Shown here piece by piece: positions 1 through 10,365 of a stretch of DNA of 64,000 nucleotides. The notes under the pieces were generated by a model. That model saw only the letters and a list, made by a program, of their open reading frames with translations, was not told where the DNA came from and made no database searches. A program made the translations under genes and the position numbers. Source of the DNA: Hyphomicrobiales bacterium (GTDB lineage Bacteria > Pseudomonadota > Alphaproteobacteria > Rhodospirillales > JACKKN01); NCBI GenBank assembly GCA_024236415.1, contig JACKKN010000001.1, positions 310,001-374,000 on the forward strand, written 5' to 3'. The number at the start of each line of letters is the position of its first letter. Position 1 is the stretch's first letter.

Positions 1-1449
1 CGCCCGGTCTGCTTCATCGCCTACACGGTCAAGGGCCACGGCACACCCCTGCAGGGCCACAAGGACAACCACGCCGGCATCATGAACGACGCCCAGATGG
101 AGGCCTTCCGCGACTCCATGGGCGTGCGCCCGGGCCACGAGTGGGACCCGATGGAGGGCCTGCCGGCGGACGAGGTGCGCGCCTTCCTGGCCGGCAACGC
201 CTTCAACGCCCGCGGCCGGCGGCGCTACGCCGCCGCGCCGGTTTCCGTGCCCGGCGCCCTTGCGACCCCCGAAATCGGCACCCTGTCCACCCAGGAGGGG
301 TTTGGCCACCTGTTGCAGGACATCGCCCGCGGCGACAGCGACCTGGCGGCGCGCATCGTCACCACCTCGCCCGACGTGGCCACGTCCACCAACCTGGGTG
401 GCTGGGTCAACCGGCGCGGCCTGTTCGCCGGCCGGCCCCTGGCCGACACCTTCAAGGACCGGCGCATCCCCTCGGCTCAGAAGTGGGTGCGCTCGCCCCA
501 GGGCCAGCACCTGGAGCTGGGCATCGCCGAGAACAACATGTTCACCCTGCTGGCCGCGCTGGGCCTCAGCCACTCCCTGTTCGGGCAGCGGCTGATCCCC
601 ATCGGCACGGTCTACGACCCCTTCATCCAGCGCGGCCTGGATGCGCTGAACTACGCCTGCTACCAGTCGGCCCGGTTCATCCTGGTGGCCACGCCATCCG
701 GTATTTCACTGGCGCCAGAAGGCGGGGCGCATCAGTCCATCGGCACGCCCCTGATCGGCATCGCCCAGGACGGCCTGGCGGCCTTCGAGCCCGCCTATGT
801 GGACGAGCTGGCGGCGATCCTGTCCTGGTCCTTCGACTACCTGCAGCGCGCCGGCGGCGACGGCGGCGAGAAGAGCTGGCTGCGCGACGAGACCGGCGGC
901 TCGGTCTACTTGCGGCTGTCGACCCGCAAGCTGGAGCAGATTCGCCGCACCGTCGGCGACGACCTGCGCCGGCAGATCATCAACGGCGGCTACTGGCTGC
1001 GCCCGCCCGGGCCGGGGTGCGAGGTGGTGATTGCCTACCAGGGCGCGGTGGCGCCCCAGGCCATCCAGGCCGCCGGCCTGGTGGGCGAGGACCGGCGCGA
1101 CGTCGGCGTGCTGGCCATCACCTCGGCCGACCGATTGAGCGCCGGCTGGCACGCCGTGCGCCGCGCCCGCCAGCGCGGCGACCGCGAGGCCGTCAGCTAT
1201 GTCGAGGAGTTGCTGGCCCCCCTGCCGCGCCACGCCGGGCTGGTCACGGTCATCGACGGCCACCCCACCACCCTGAGCTGGCTGGGCGGGGTGTACGGCC
1301 ACACGGTACAGCCCCTGGGGGTCGAGCATTTCGGCCAGAGCGGGTCGGTGGACGACCTGTACCGCCACCACCGCATCGATACCGCCGCCATCGTCGACGC
1401 CGCCCAGGCGGCCATCGCCGGGCGACCGGTGCGCTACGCATCCGCCTAG
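1..1449 (+). CDS. Pyruvate dehydrogenase E1-like / transketolase-family protein (C-terminal part)
   Basis: The reading frame is open from the first base, so the gene begins outside the window; about 482 residues are visible. The opening residues carry an HKDNHAG motif at the end of the thiamine-diphosphate domain of homodimeric 2-oxoacid dehydrogenase E1 proteins. The rest is the pyrimidine-binding domain (around the segment with LELGIAENNM, where the Glu that activates thiamine is expected) and a C-terminal transketolase-like domain. The family decarboxylates pyruvate or a related 2-oxoacid and passes the acyl group to an E2 lipoyl protein in the cytoplasm. No E2 or E3 gene follows, so a stand-alone AceE/MdeB-like enzyme is possible. 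Family call is firm; the exact substrate is not. Confidence 0.85.
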   Translation, partial: RPVCFIAYTVKGHGTPLQGHKDNHAGIMNDAQMEAFRDSMGVRPGHEWDPMEGLPADEVRAFLAGNAFNARGRRRYAAAPVSVPGALATPEIGTLSTQEGFGHLLQDIARGDSDLAARIVTTSPDVATSTNLGGWVNRRGLFAGRPLADTFKDRRIPSAQKWVRSPQGQHLELGIAENNMFTLLAALGLSHSLFGQRLIPIGTVYDPFIQRGLDALNYACYQSARFILVATPSGISLAPEGGAHQSIGTPLIGIAQDGLAAFEPAYVDELAAILSWSFDYLQRAGGDGGEKSWLRDETGGSVYLRLSTRKLEQIRRTVGDDLRRQIINGGYWLRPPGPGCEVVIAYQGAVAPQAIQAAGLVGEDRRDVGVLAITSADRLSAGWHAVRRARQRGDREAVSYVEELLAPLPRHAGLVTVIDGHPTTLSWLGGVYGHTVQPLGVEHFGQSGSVDDLYRHHRIDTAAIVDAAQAAIAGRPVRYASA

Positions 1450-1459
1450 GGAGGGCGGC

Positions 1460-1753
1460 GTGGACTTCGACGCCTTCCGGCAATCCCTGGCCGCCGACGC
1501 CCCGGCGGCCGGCCTGTCGCTGTCCCTGCGCTCCCTGTGGCACGCCCAGCGCGGCGACTGGGACACCGCCCACCGCCTGGTCCAGGACGACGACGGCGCC
1601 GACGCCGCCTGGGTCCACGCCCACCTGCACCGGGTCGAGGGCGACCTGGCCAACGCCGGCTACTGGTACCGCCGCGCCGGACGCCCGGCGGCCACCGGCC
1701 CCCTGGAGGCCGAGTGGGAAGCCATCGGCCGCGCCCTGATCGAAAAGACCTGA
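1460..1753 (+). CDS. Conserved small protein of unknown function
   Basis: This 97-residue protein starts at a GTG only 10 bases after the preceding stop, with GGAGGG just upstream, so it is probably co-transcribed with the E1-like gene. It resembles a family of short soluble proteins found beside metabolic genes in alphaproteobacteria and plants, recognisable by the stretch QDDDG followed by AAWVHAHLHRVEGDLANA and YWYRRAGRP. The helical pattern looks like one or two TPR-like helix pairs. No catalytic motif, signal peptide or membrane segment is visible. Function is unknown; the call as a real gene rests on family resemblance and the ribosome binding site. Confidence 0.8.
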   Translation: MDFDAFRQSLAADAPAAGLSLSLRSLWHAQRGDWDTAHRLVQDDDGADAAWVHAHLHRVEGDLANAGYWYRRAGRPAATGPLEAEWEAIGRALIEKT

Positions 1754-1760
1754 CCCCGCC

Positions 1761-2555
1761 ATGACATCGCCGCGGCCGACCCTGTACCACATCCCCGTCT
1801 GCCCCTTCTCGCAGCGGCTGGAAATCCTGCTCGCGCTCAAGGGACTGGCGGATGCCGTCGAATTCCGGGTGGTGGACGTCACCCGCCCGCGCGACCCGGC
1901 GCTGCTGCGCCTCAGCCGCGGGACCACCGCCTTGCCGATCCTGGACACCCCGCAGGGCGTGCTGAAGGAGAGCCTGGTCATCCTGCGCTACCTGGAGGAG
2001 CTGTTTCCCGAACCGCCCGTGGCCCAGGCCGACCCATACCGCCGCGCCGTGGAGAACATGCTGATCGCCCGAGAGGGGGACTTCACGTCATGGGGTTACC
2101 GCTGGGTCCTGAACCGGGACCGGGCGCGGGACGGGGAGTTCCGCGACGGCATGCTGGCCCAGTACCGGGGCCTGGAGGACTTCCTCACCTGGCAGAATCC
2201 GGGCGGGGTGTTTTTGTTCGAGGACTTCGGCCTGGCCGAGGCCGTGTTCACCCCCATGTTCGTGCGCTTCCACTTCCTGGAGTACTACGAGGGGTTCGAC
2301 CTGCCGGCCCAGGGTTTCGACCGCGTGCGCCGGTGGCGCGACGCCTGCCTGGCCCACCCGGCGGCCCAGCAGGTGAACCGCGAGCGGGTGGTGAAGCTGT
2401 ACTACGACTACGCCCAGGGCTACGGCAACGGCGCCCTGCCGCCGGGGCGCCAGGTCTCCAGCTTCGCCTTCGAGCCCCCTTGGCCCGGCCGCCCCTGGCC
2501 GCCCCGCGACAAGTACGCCGCGGCCACCGACGCCGACCTGGGGCTGGGGGGCTAG
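1761..2555 (+). CDS. Glutathione S-transferase family protein
   Basis: The 264-residue protein has an N-terminal thioredoxin-like domain with a CPFS motif (Cys14 to Ser17), the usual position of the catalytic Cys/Ser in GSTs, a cis-proline-type LPIL segment, and a KESLVILRYL segment that matches the glutathione-gamma-Glu binding E-S motif. An all-helical C-terminal domain follows, with a proline- and tryptophan-rich tail. GSTs conjugate or reduce substrates with glutathione in the cytoplasm; gshB, which makes glutathione, is also in this window (17858-18796). The gene starts 7 bases after the preceding small gene, so the two are likely in one transcript. Substrate cannot be told from sequence; an omega-like thiol transferase role is possible because of the Cys. 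Confidence 0.85.
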   Translation: MTSPRPTLYHIPVCPFSQRLEILLALKGLADAVEFRVVDVTRPRDPALLRLSRGTTALPILDTPQGVLKESLVILRYLEELFPEPPVAQADPYRRAVENMLIAREGDFTSWGYRWVLNRDRARDGEFRDGMLAQYRGLEDFLTWQNPGGVFLFEDFGLAEAVFTPMFVRFHFLEYYEGFDLPAQGFDRVRRWRDACLAHPAAQQVNRERVVKLYYDYAQGYGNGALPPGRQVSSFAFEPPWPGRPWPPRDKYAAATDADLGLGG

Positions 2556-2559
2556 GGCC

Positions 2560-4374
<1,815 letters not shown>

Positions 4375-4486
4375 GGGCGGGTCCTTTCGCGGCGCCGGCG
4401 GGGGCGGGGTCCCCCTTAAGGTGTCGGGGAATTCGATGATTGCAAGTGGATTCGCCGATTTTCCCGGGCCGGTGCGGCCAAATGCA

Positions 4487-4515
4487 TTGACAACCCCAGG
4501 CATGGCGGGCACACG
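4487..4515 (+). promoter_or_regulatory. Possible promoter of the dimethylglycine dehydrogenase gene
   Basis: A perfect TTGACA (4487-4492) stands 17 bases before CACACG (4510-4515), which is a poor -10 box. Transcription would start about 20 bases before the ATG at 4545. Only the -35 match supports it. Confidence 0.3.
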
Positions 4516-4544
4516 GGAACCTCGAAAAAAGCGGGGAGGACGCC

Positions 4545-6974
4545 ATGAAAACCCATGCCCAAGTGGTGGTGATCGGCGGCGGCGTGGTCGGCTGCTCGGT
4601 GCTGTACCACCTGACCAAGCTCGGCTGGACCGACGTCATGCTGATCGAGCGGTCCGAGCTGACCTCGGGCTCCACCTGGCACGCCGCCGGCGGGTTCCAC
4701 ACCCTGAACGCCGACACCAACATGGCGGCCCTGCAGGGCTACACCATCCAGCTTTACAAAGAGCTGGAGGAGATTTCCGAACAGTCCTGCGGCCTGCACC
4801 ACGTGGGCGGGCTGACCCTGGCCGGCACGCCGGACCGCATGGACTTCCTGCGCGCCGAGCGGGCCAAGCACCGCTACATGGGCCTGGACACCCACCTGGT
4901 TGGCCCCGACGAGATCAAGGAACTGTCCCCCATCACCAACGTCGAGGGCGTGATCGGCGCCCTGTACGACCCCCTGGACGGCCATCTGGACCCGTCCGGC
5001 ACCACCCACGCCTATGCCAAGGCGGCGCGCCTGGCCGGCGCCCAGGTGGTGCTGCGCAACCCCGTGAAGGAGACCAACCCCCGCCCCGACGGGACCTGGG
5101 AGGTGGTGACCGAGCAGGGCACGGTGATCGCCGAGCACCTGGTCAACGCCGGCGGCCTGTGGGCCCGCGAGGTCGGCGCCATGGCCGGTGTCTACCTGCC
5201 GCTGCACCCCATGGAGCACCAGTACCTGGTGACAGAGGACATCCCCGAGGTCTACGAGGCCGGGCGCGAGCTGCCCCACGTCATGGACCCCGAGGGCGAG
5301 AGCTATCTGCGCCAGGAGGGTCGCGGCCTGGTCATCGGCTTCTACGAGCAGGCCTGCGACGCCTGGGCCGTGGACGGCACGCCCTGGGACTTCGGCCACG
5401 AACTGCTGCCTGACAAGCTGGACCGCATCGGCGATTCGCTGGGCTTCGCCTTCCGCCGCTATCCGGTGCTGGAGCGGGCCGGCATCAAGACCATCATCAA
5501 CGGCCCGTTCACCTTCGCCCCCGACGGCAACCCCCTGGTGGGGCCGGTTCCGGGCCTGCGCAACTACTGGACCGCCGTCGCCGTCATGGCCGGCTTCTCC
5601 CAGGGCGGCGGGGTCGGTTTGACCCTGGCCGAATGGATGATCGAGGGCGAGCCGTCGCGCGACGTGTTCGCCATGGACGTGGCCCGCTTCGGCAAGTGGG
5701 TGACCCCCGGCTACACCCGGGCCAAGGTACGCGAGAATTACCAGCGGCGGTTCTCCATCTCGTACCCCAACGAGGAGCTGCCGGCGGCCAGGCCGTTCCA
5801 GACCACGCCGGCCTATGGCATCTGGAAGAACCAGCGCGCCGTGTTCGGCGCCGCCTACGGCATGGAGGCGGTGAACTATTTCGCGCCCGAGGGCGAGCCC
5901 CTGCACGAGACCCCCAGTTTCCGCCGTTCCAACGCCTTCGACGCCACCGCCGCCGAATGCCGCGCCGTGCGCGAGGCGGTGGGCATCAACGAAACCCACA
6001 ACTTCGGCAAGTACCGGGTGACCGGCCCCGGCGCGGCGGACTGGATCGACACCATCATGGCCGGGCGGGTGCCCAAGGTGGGGCGCATGTCGCTGTCGCC
6101 CATGCTCAGCCCCAAGGGCCGGCTGATCGGCGACTTCACCATCTCGCGCCTGGGCGAGGACGCCTTCCAGCTAACCGCCTCGTTCGGCGCCCAGGACTAC
6201 CACATGCGCTGGTTCCAGCAGCACCTGCCTGATTCGGGGGTGACGGTGGAGAACGTCTCCACCCGGCGCATCGGCTTCCAGATCGCCGGCCCCCGGGCGC
6301 GGGACCTGCTGGCCCGGGTCGCCCACGGCGACGTGTCGACCCAGGCCCTCCCGTTCATGGCCGTGCGCGAATATGACATCGGCCTGTGCCGGGCCCTGGT
6401 GCAGCGGGTGTCCTACACCGGCGACCTGGGTTACGAGATCTACGTGGACGCCGAGGACCAGATTTCCTTGTACGAGACCCTGGCCGCCGCGGGCGCCGAC
6501 CTGGGTTTGCGGCCCTTCGGCATGCGGGCCATGATGAGCCTACGCCTGGACAAGTCCTTCGGCTCGTGGATGCGCGAGTTCAAGCCCGACTACACCCCGG
6601 CTGAAACGGGCCTCGACCGCTTCGTCTCCTACAACAAGCCCGCCGACTTCATCGGCAAGGCGGCGGCCCTGAAGGAGAAGGCCGAAGGGCCGAAACGCAA
6701 GCTCTGCACCTTCGTCATCGACACCGACCCGGCGCAGCAGGACGCCGACGTCTGGGCCGACGAGCCCATCTGGGTGGGGGACGAGGTGGTGGGCTTCGTC
6801 ACCTCGGGCGGCTACGCCCATTGGAGCGGGAAGTCCGTGGCGCTCGGTTTCCTGCCCACGAAACTGGTGGCCGACGGCCGCCAGGTGCAGATCGAGATCC
6901 TGGGCACCCGCCACGACGCCCACATGGTCGCCGAACCCCTGTTCGACCCCAAGGGGGAGCGGATGCGGGGTTAG
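4545..6974 (+). CDS. Dimethylglycine/sarcosine dehydrogenase-family FAD enzyme with GcvT domain
   Basis: The 809-residue protein combines an N-terminal FAD oxidoreductase (GGGVVG dinucleotide motif at residues 11-16) with a C-terminal folate-binding GcvT-like domain from about residue 440. The STWHAAG segment (His46) matches the site where FAD is covalently attached in dimethylglycine and sarcosine dehydrogenases. These enzymes demethylate N-methylated glycines from choline or betaine breakdown and hand formaldehyde to tetrahydrofolate as methylene-THF. GGGGAGG lies 7 bases before the ATG. It stands alone, divergent from the ABC exporter, with no betaine demethylase or serine hydroxymethyltransferase nearby. 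Dimethylglycine, sarcosine and related N-methyl amino acids are all possible substrates. Confidence 0.88.
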   Translation: MKTHAQVVVIGGGVVGCSVLYHLTKLGWTDVMLIERSELTSGSTWHAAGGFHTLNADTNMAALQGYTIQLYKELEEISEQSCGLHHVGGLTLAGTPDRMDFLRAERAKHRYMGLDTHLVGPDEIKELSPITNVEGVIGALYDPLDGHLDPSGTTHAYAKAARLAGAQVVLRNPVKETNPRPDGTWEVVTEQGTVIAEHLVNAGGLWAREVGAMAGVYLPLHPMEHQYLVTEDIPEVYEAGRELPHVMDPEGESYLRQEGRGLVIGFYEQACDAWAVDGTPWDFGHELLPDKLDRIGDSLGFAFRRYPVLERAGIKTIINGPFTFAPDGNPLVGPVPGLRNYWTAVAVMAGFSQGGGVGLTLAEWMIEGEPSRDVFAMDVARFGKWVTPGYTRAKVRENYQRRFSISYPNEELPAARPFQTTPAYGIWKNQRAVFGAAYGMEAVNYFAPEGEPLHETPSFRRSNAFDATAAECRAVREAVGINETHNFGKYRVTGPGAADWIDTIMAGRVPKVGRMSLSPMLSPKGRLIGDFTISRLGEDAFQLTASFGAQDYHMRWFQQHLPDSGVTVENVSTRRIGFQIAGPRARDLLARVAHGDVSTQALPFMAVREYDIGLCRALVQRVSYTGDLGYEIYVDAEDQISLYETLAAAGADLGLRPFGMRAMMSLRLDKSFGSWMREFKPDYTPAETGLDRFVSYNKPADFIGKAAALKEKAEGPKRKLCTFVIDTDPAQQDADVWADEPIWVGDEVVGFVTSGGYAHWSGKSVALGFLPTKLVADGRQVQIEILGTRHDAHMVAEPLFDPKGERMRG

Positions 6975-7005
6975 GCGGCGCGGCCAGCCCCTTCCCCATT
7001 GTGGA

Positions 7006-7133
7006 CCGTCATTCCGGCGCAGGCGGGAATTCATGCCGTCGTCCGCGCGGCCGGGGGTGTTCGTGCGGGTTTGCCCCCGTCCGTCGCCCATTGACGAAGG
7101 CGGAATGGGTCCCCGCCTGCGCGGGGACGACGG
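7006..7133. repeat. Paired REP-like extragenic palindromes (BIME-like)
   Basis: Two related 32-base units face each other at 7006-7037 and 7102-7133, 64 bases apart. The right unit contains a perfect hairpin with arms GTCCCCGC and GCGGGGAC around CTGC. The left unit is an imperfect version (ATTCC / GGAAT around GC-rich bases). Both share the core CGCAGGCGGG. This is the common proteobacterial repeat with the consensus of 'cgtcattcccgc' type, found between genes; here it fills most of the 211-base gap 6975-7185 between two genes whose 3' ends face each other. Confidence 0.7.
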
Positions 7134-7185
7134 TTGGAGAGGGCGCAGCCACCAGGGCTAGAATAGATACATCAACCGCGCCAAA

Positions 7186-8841
7186 TCACCCCCCGCGCAC
7201 CTGGCTCAGGGTCTGGGTCGGGGTCAGGGCCTCGGGATCCAGCTTCAGCTCGATCAGGGCCGGGCCGGGAGCCGCCAGCGCCCGGGCGAAGGCGGCGGGG
7301 AAGTCCTCGGTCGCCGTCACCGTCTCGCCGTGGCCGCCCATGGCCAGGGCCAGGGCGGCAAAGTCCGGGTTCACCAGGTCGGTGCCCGAGACCCTGCCAG
7401 GGTAGTGGCGCTCCTGGTGCATGCGGATGGTGGCGTACATGCCGTTGTTGGCGACGATGGCCACCAGCTTCAGCCCGTAGTGCACGGCGGTGGAGAATTC
7501 CTGGCAGGTCATCATGAAGCAGCCGTCGCCGGCGAAGCAGACCACCGGCCGGTCCGGGTGACGCGCCGCCGCCGCCACCGCCGCCGGCAGGCCGTAGCCC
7601 ATCGAGCCGCTGGTGGGGGCCAATTCGCTGCGGAATTTGCGGTAGGCGAAGAAGCGGTGCACCCAGACGGCGTAGTTGCCGGCGCCGTTGCTGACGATGG
7701 CGTCCGCGCCCACGGTGTCGCTGATGTGGCGCACCACGTCGCGCATCTGCACGGCGCCGGGGCTGGGCGCGCCCTCGCAAAAAGCCAGGTAGTCCGCGCG
7801 CGCGCCGGTACGCCAGGAAACGTCAGGGTCCTGCCGCACCTGGCCCAGGGCGGCCAGGGCCCGGGCCCCGGCGGCGGCGGCGGCGTTGATGGGCAGGGTG
7901 GCGCGGTAGACCCGGTTCAGCTCCTCGGCCCCGGCGTGGATGTGCACCAGCGGCGGCCCGGCCTCGGGCGGCGGCAACAGCTTGTATCCGCCGGTGGTCA
8001 TCTCCCCTAGGCGCGGGCCCAGCACCATCAGCAGGTCCGACTCCTTGACCCGGCGGCCCAGGTTGGGGTCGACCCCGATGCCCACGTGGCCGACGTAGTA
8101 GGGGTCGCCGTTGTCCAAATAGTCCTGGCAGCGGAAGGTGGCGGCCACGGGGACCTCGTTGGCGACGGCGAAGGCGCGCACGTCGGCGGACACGGCCGCC
8201 GACCAGCCGCCGCCGCCCACCAGCAGCAGGGGCCGGGTGCTGGCCGCCAGCATGTCGCGCAGTTCCGCCAGCGCCTCGGGCGTCGGCGCCGACTGCACCG
8301 GGCGCGCGGCCTCGGGCACTACGGCGTCGGGCACGGTTTCCGTCAGCATGTCCTCGGGCAGGGCCAGGACCACGGGGCCGGGGCGGCCGGACAGCGCCGT
8401 GGAGAAGGCCCGGGTCATGTATTCGGGCACCCGGGCCGGGTCGTCGATCTGCGCCACCCACTTGGCCATCTGGCCGAACATGCGGCGGTAGTCGATTTCC
8501 TGGAACGCCTCGCGGTCCACCATGCCGCGGCCGACCTGGCCCACCAGCAGGATCATCGGCGTCGAGTCCTGGAACGCCACGTGCACGCCCGAACTGGCGT
8601 TGGTTGCGCCGGGGCCGCGGGTGACCATGCACACCCCGGGCCGCCCGGTCAGCTTGCCGTCGGCCTCGGCGGCCATGGCGGCGCCACCCTCCTGGCGGCA
8701 GTTGATGAACTGGATGTCGTTGCGGTCGTGCAGGGCGTCCAGCACCGCGAGGTAGCTTTCGCCGGGCACGCCGAACACCCGGTCGGTGCCGTTCTCGGCC
8801 AGGCAGGCCACCAGAAGCTGGGCCGCGGTCATGGCGGTCAT
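7186..8841 (-). CDS. Thiamine-diphosphate-dependent enzyme, acetolactate synthase-like
   Basis: The 551-residue protein has the three-domain layout of acetolactate synthase relatives: pyrimidine-binding domain with the activating Glu51 (in RQEGGAAMAAE), a central domain, and a diphosphate-binding domain with GDG (438-440) and NN (465-466). ATG 8841 is preceded by GGGGAGC at good spacing; the open frame upstream is the shadow of gcdH. No IlvN-type regulatory subunit is next door, so a true branched-chain biosynthetic role is doubtful. It lies 125 bases downstream of gcdH on the same strand, which suggests a link to acid or amino-acid breakdown, for example 2-oxoacid decarboxylation. That link is inference from position only. 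Confidence 0.85.
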   Translation of the reverse strand: MTAMTAAQLLVACLAENGTDRVFGVPGESYLAVLDALHDRNDIQFINCRQEGGAAMAAEADGKLTGRPGVCMVTRGPGATNASSGVHVAFQDSTPMILLVGQVGRGMVDREAFQEIDYRRMFGQMAKWVAQIDDPARVPEYMTRAFSTALSGRPGPVVLALPEDMLTETVPDAVVPEAARPVQSAPTPEALAELRDMLAASTRPLLLVGGGGWSAAVSADVRAFAVANEVPVAATFRCQDYLDNGDPYYVGHVGIGVDPNLGRRVKESDLLMVLGPRLGEMTTGGYKLLPPPEAGPPLVHIHAGAEELNRVYRATLPINAAAAAGARALAALGQVRQDPDVSWRTGARADYLAFCEGAPSPGAVQMRDVVRHISDTVGADAIVSNGAGNYAVWVHRFFAYRKFRSELAPTSGSMGYGLPAAVAAAARHPDRPVVCFAGDGCFMMTCQEFSTAVHYGLKLVAIVANNGMYATIRMHQERHYPGRVSGTDLVNPDFAALALAMGGHGETVTATEDFPAAFARALAAPGPALIELKLDPEALTPTQTLSQVRGG

Positions 8842-8929
8842 GGAAGTCGCTCCCCCGTTGGTTTTGTTGTGGGTGAAGGTTCCTTGTGCGCCATTTCCCG
8901 GTGCGCGGCAAGGGGCGGGGGCGGCGGTG

Positions 8930-8963
8930 GGCGGGGTTTTCCCTCCTGCGGAAAACCCCCGCC
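8930..8963 (-). terminator. GC-rich hairpin after gcdH
   Basis: GGCGGGGTTTTCC and GGAAAACCCCCGCC pair around a 7-base loop, giving a stem of 13 pairs just after the gcdH stop. There is no T-run, so it may be a Rho-linked pause, an mRNA-stabilising 3' hairpin, or partial attenuation before the ThDP enzyme gene. Confidence 0.5.
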
Positions 8964-8966
8964 TCC

Positions 8967-10148
8967 TCAGGCCCCGGTGAAGGCCTGGATCCCCGTCTGG
9001 GCCCGGCCCAGGATCAGGGCGTGGATGTCGTGGGTGCCCTCGTAGGTGTTCACGGTTTCCAGGTTGACCATGTGGCGGATGACGTGGAATTCGTCGGAAA
9101 TGCCGTTGCCGCCGTGCATGTCGCGCGCCATGCGCGCCACGTCCAACGCCTTGCCACAGGAGTTGCGCTTGACCATGGAGATGTTCTCGGGCGCGCAGGT
9201 GCCCTCGTCCAGCATGCGGCCCACCCGCAGGCAGGCCTGCAGGCCCAGCGTGATCTCGGTCTGCATGTTGGCGAGCTTCCACTGGATCAGCTGGTTGGCG
9301 GCCAGGGGCCGGCCGAACTGCTTGCGGTCGAGCGTGTACTGCCGGGCCGCGTGCCAGCAGAACTCGGCGGCGCCGAGCGCGCCCCAGGCGATCCCGTAGC
9401 GCGCCTTGTTGAGGCAGCCGAAGGGCCCGCCCAGGCCCTGGACGTTGGGCAGCAGGTTCTCTTCCGGCACCTCGACCCCGTCCATGACGATCTCGCCGGT
9501 GACCGAGGAGCGCAGGCTCATCTTGCCCTCGATCTTGGGCGTGCTGAACCCGGCCATGCCGCGCTCCAGGATGAAGCCGCGGATGACACCGTCCAGCTTG
9601 GCCCAGACCACGGCCAGGTCGGCGATGGGGGAGTTGGTGATCCACATCTTGTTGCCGGTCAGGCGATAGCCGCCGTCGATCTTCTCGGCCCGGGTCTTCA
9701 TGGAGCCGGGGTCCGAGCCGTGGTCGGGCTCGGTCAGGCCGAAGCAGCCGACCCATTCGCCGGTGGCCAGCTTGGGCAGGTATTTCTGTCGCTGCTCCTC
9801 GCTGCCGTAGGCGTGGATGGGGTGCATGACCAGGGAGGACTGCACGCTCATGGCGGACCGGTAGCCCGAATCCACCCGCTCCACCTCGCGCGCGGCCAGG
9901 CCGTAGCACACGTGGTTGACCCCGGCGCAGCCGTATTCCTCGGGCAGGGTCGAGCCCAGCAGGCCGACGGCGCCGAATTCGTTCATGATCTCGCGGTCGA
10001 AGTGCTCGTGGCGGTTGGCCTCCAACACCCGGGTCATCAGGTGCTCCTGGGCGAAATCCCGCGCCGTGTCGCGCACCAGGCGCTCCTCCTCGCTGAGCTG
10101 GTCCTCCAGCAGCAGCGGGTCGTCCCATTGGAATCTGGCCTTGGCCAT
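8967..10148 (-). CDS. gcdH: Glutaryl-CoA dehydrogenase
   Basis: This 393-residue acyl-CoA dehydrogenase ends in TYEGTHDIHALILGRAQTGI, which matches the signature of glutaryl-CoA dehydrogenase; the Glu of this motif (residue 370) is the catalytic base. The enzyme oxidises and decarboxylates glutaryl-CoA to crotonyl-CoA, the last specific step of lysine and tryptophan degradation, and passes electrons to electron-transfer flavoprotein. ATG 10148 follows AGGAGGAG at 7 bases, so the longer open frame to 10256 is not used. The divergent LysR gene (10366) is the usual partner of gcdH, and amaB of the lysine pathway is 1.1 kb away. The family call is secure. Confidence 0.95.
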   Translation of the reverse strand: MAKARFQWDDPLLLEDQLSEEERLVRDTARDFAQEHLMTRVLEANRHEHFDREIMNEFGAVGLLGSTLPEEYGCAGVNHVCYGLAAREVERVDSGYRSAMSVQSSLVMHPIHAYGSEEQRQKYLPKLATGEWVGCFGLTEPDHGSDPGSMKTRAEKIDGGYRLTGNKMWITNSPIADLAVVWAKLDGVIRGFILERGMAGFSTPKIEGKMSLRSSVTGEIVMDGVEVPEENLLPNVQGLGGPFGCLNKARYGIAWGALGAAEFCWHAARQYTLDRKQFGRPLAANQLIQWKLANMQTEITLGLQACLRVGRMLDEGTCAPENISMVKRNSCGKALDVARMARDMHGGNGISDEFHVIRHMVNLETVNTYEGTHDIHALILGRAQTGIQAFTGA

Positions 10149-10253
10149 GGCGCGTCTCCTCCTCCGTCGTTTCCGGGGCCTTGGTGCCCCCTGGCATGGT
10201 TCCATGCATAGTCCCTTTGTCCTCCGGAGGGAACCGACGTTTTTTTGCCGTAC

Positions 10254-10270
10254 CATTCAGAAATTGAATG
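10254..10270. promoter_or_regulatory. Dyad between gcdH and its LysR gene, probable regulator site
   Basis: CATTCA and TGAATG form a perfect 6-base inverted repeat around GAAAT, in the 217-base gap between the divergent gcdH and LysR genes (10149-10365). The core contains the T-N11-A pattern of LysR boxes. It lies 106 bases upstream of the gcdH start and 96 before the LysR start, where a LysR protein would control both. Nothing else is recognisable in this gap. Confidence 0.5.
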
Positions 10271-10365
10271 ACCTATTCTGCCGAGGTGGCGGAAACGGTG
10301 GCCTTTGCGGCGATCAGCATGAATTTTTCGCCGCAAACCCTTGTCCCGACCGGTGGAGAAGGCCC

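Noticed and set aside
141..1739. 532-codon open frame overlapping the E1-like gene
   Set aside because: Arg/Pro/Gly-rich translation typical of an off-frame read of GC-rich DNA; the frame-1 protein has strong family motifs.
7186..10209. A single 1007-residue protein joining the ThDP enzyme to an N-terminal extension
   Set aside because: The first 450 codons are the wrong frame of gcdH and the gap after it; a good ribosome binding site and family start lie at 8841.
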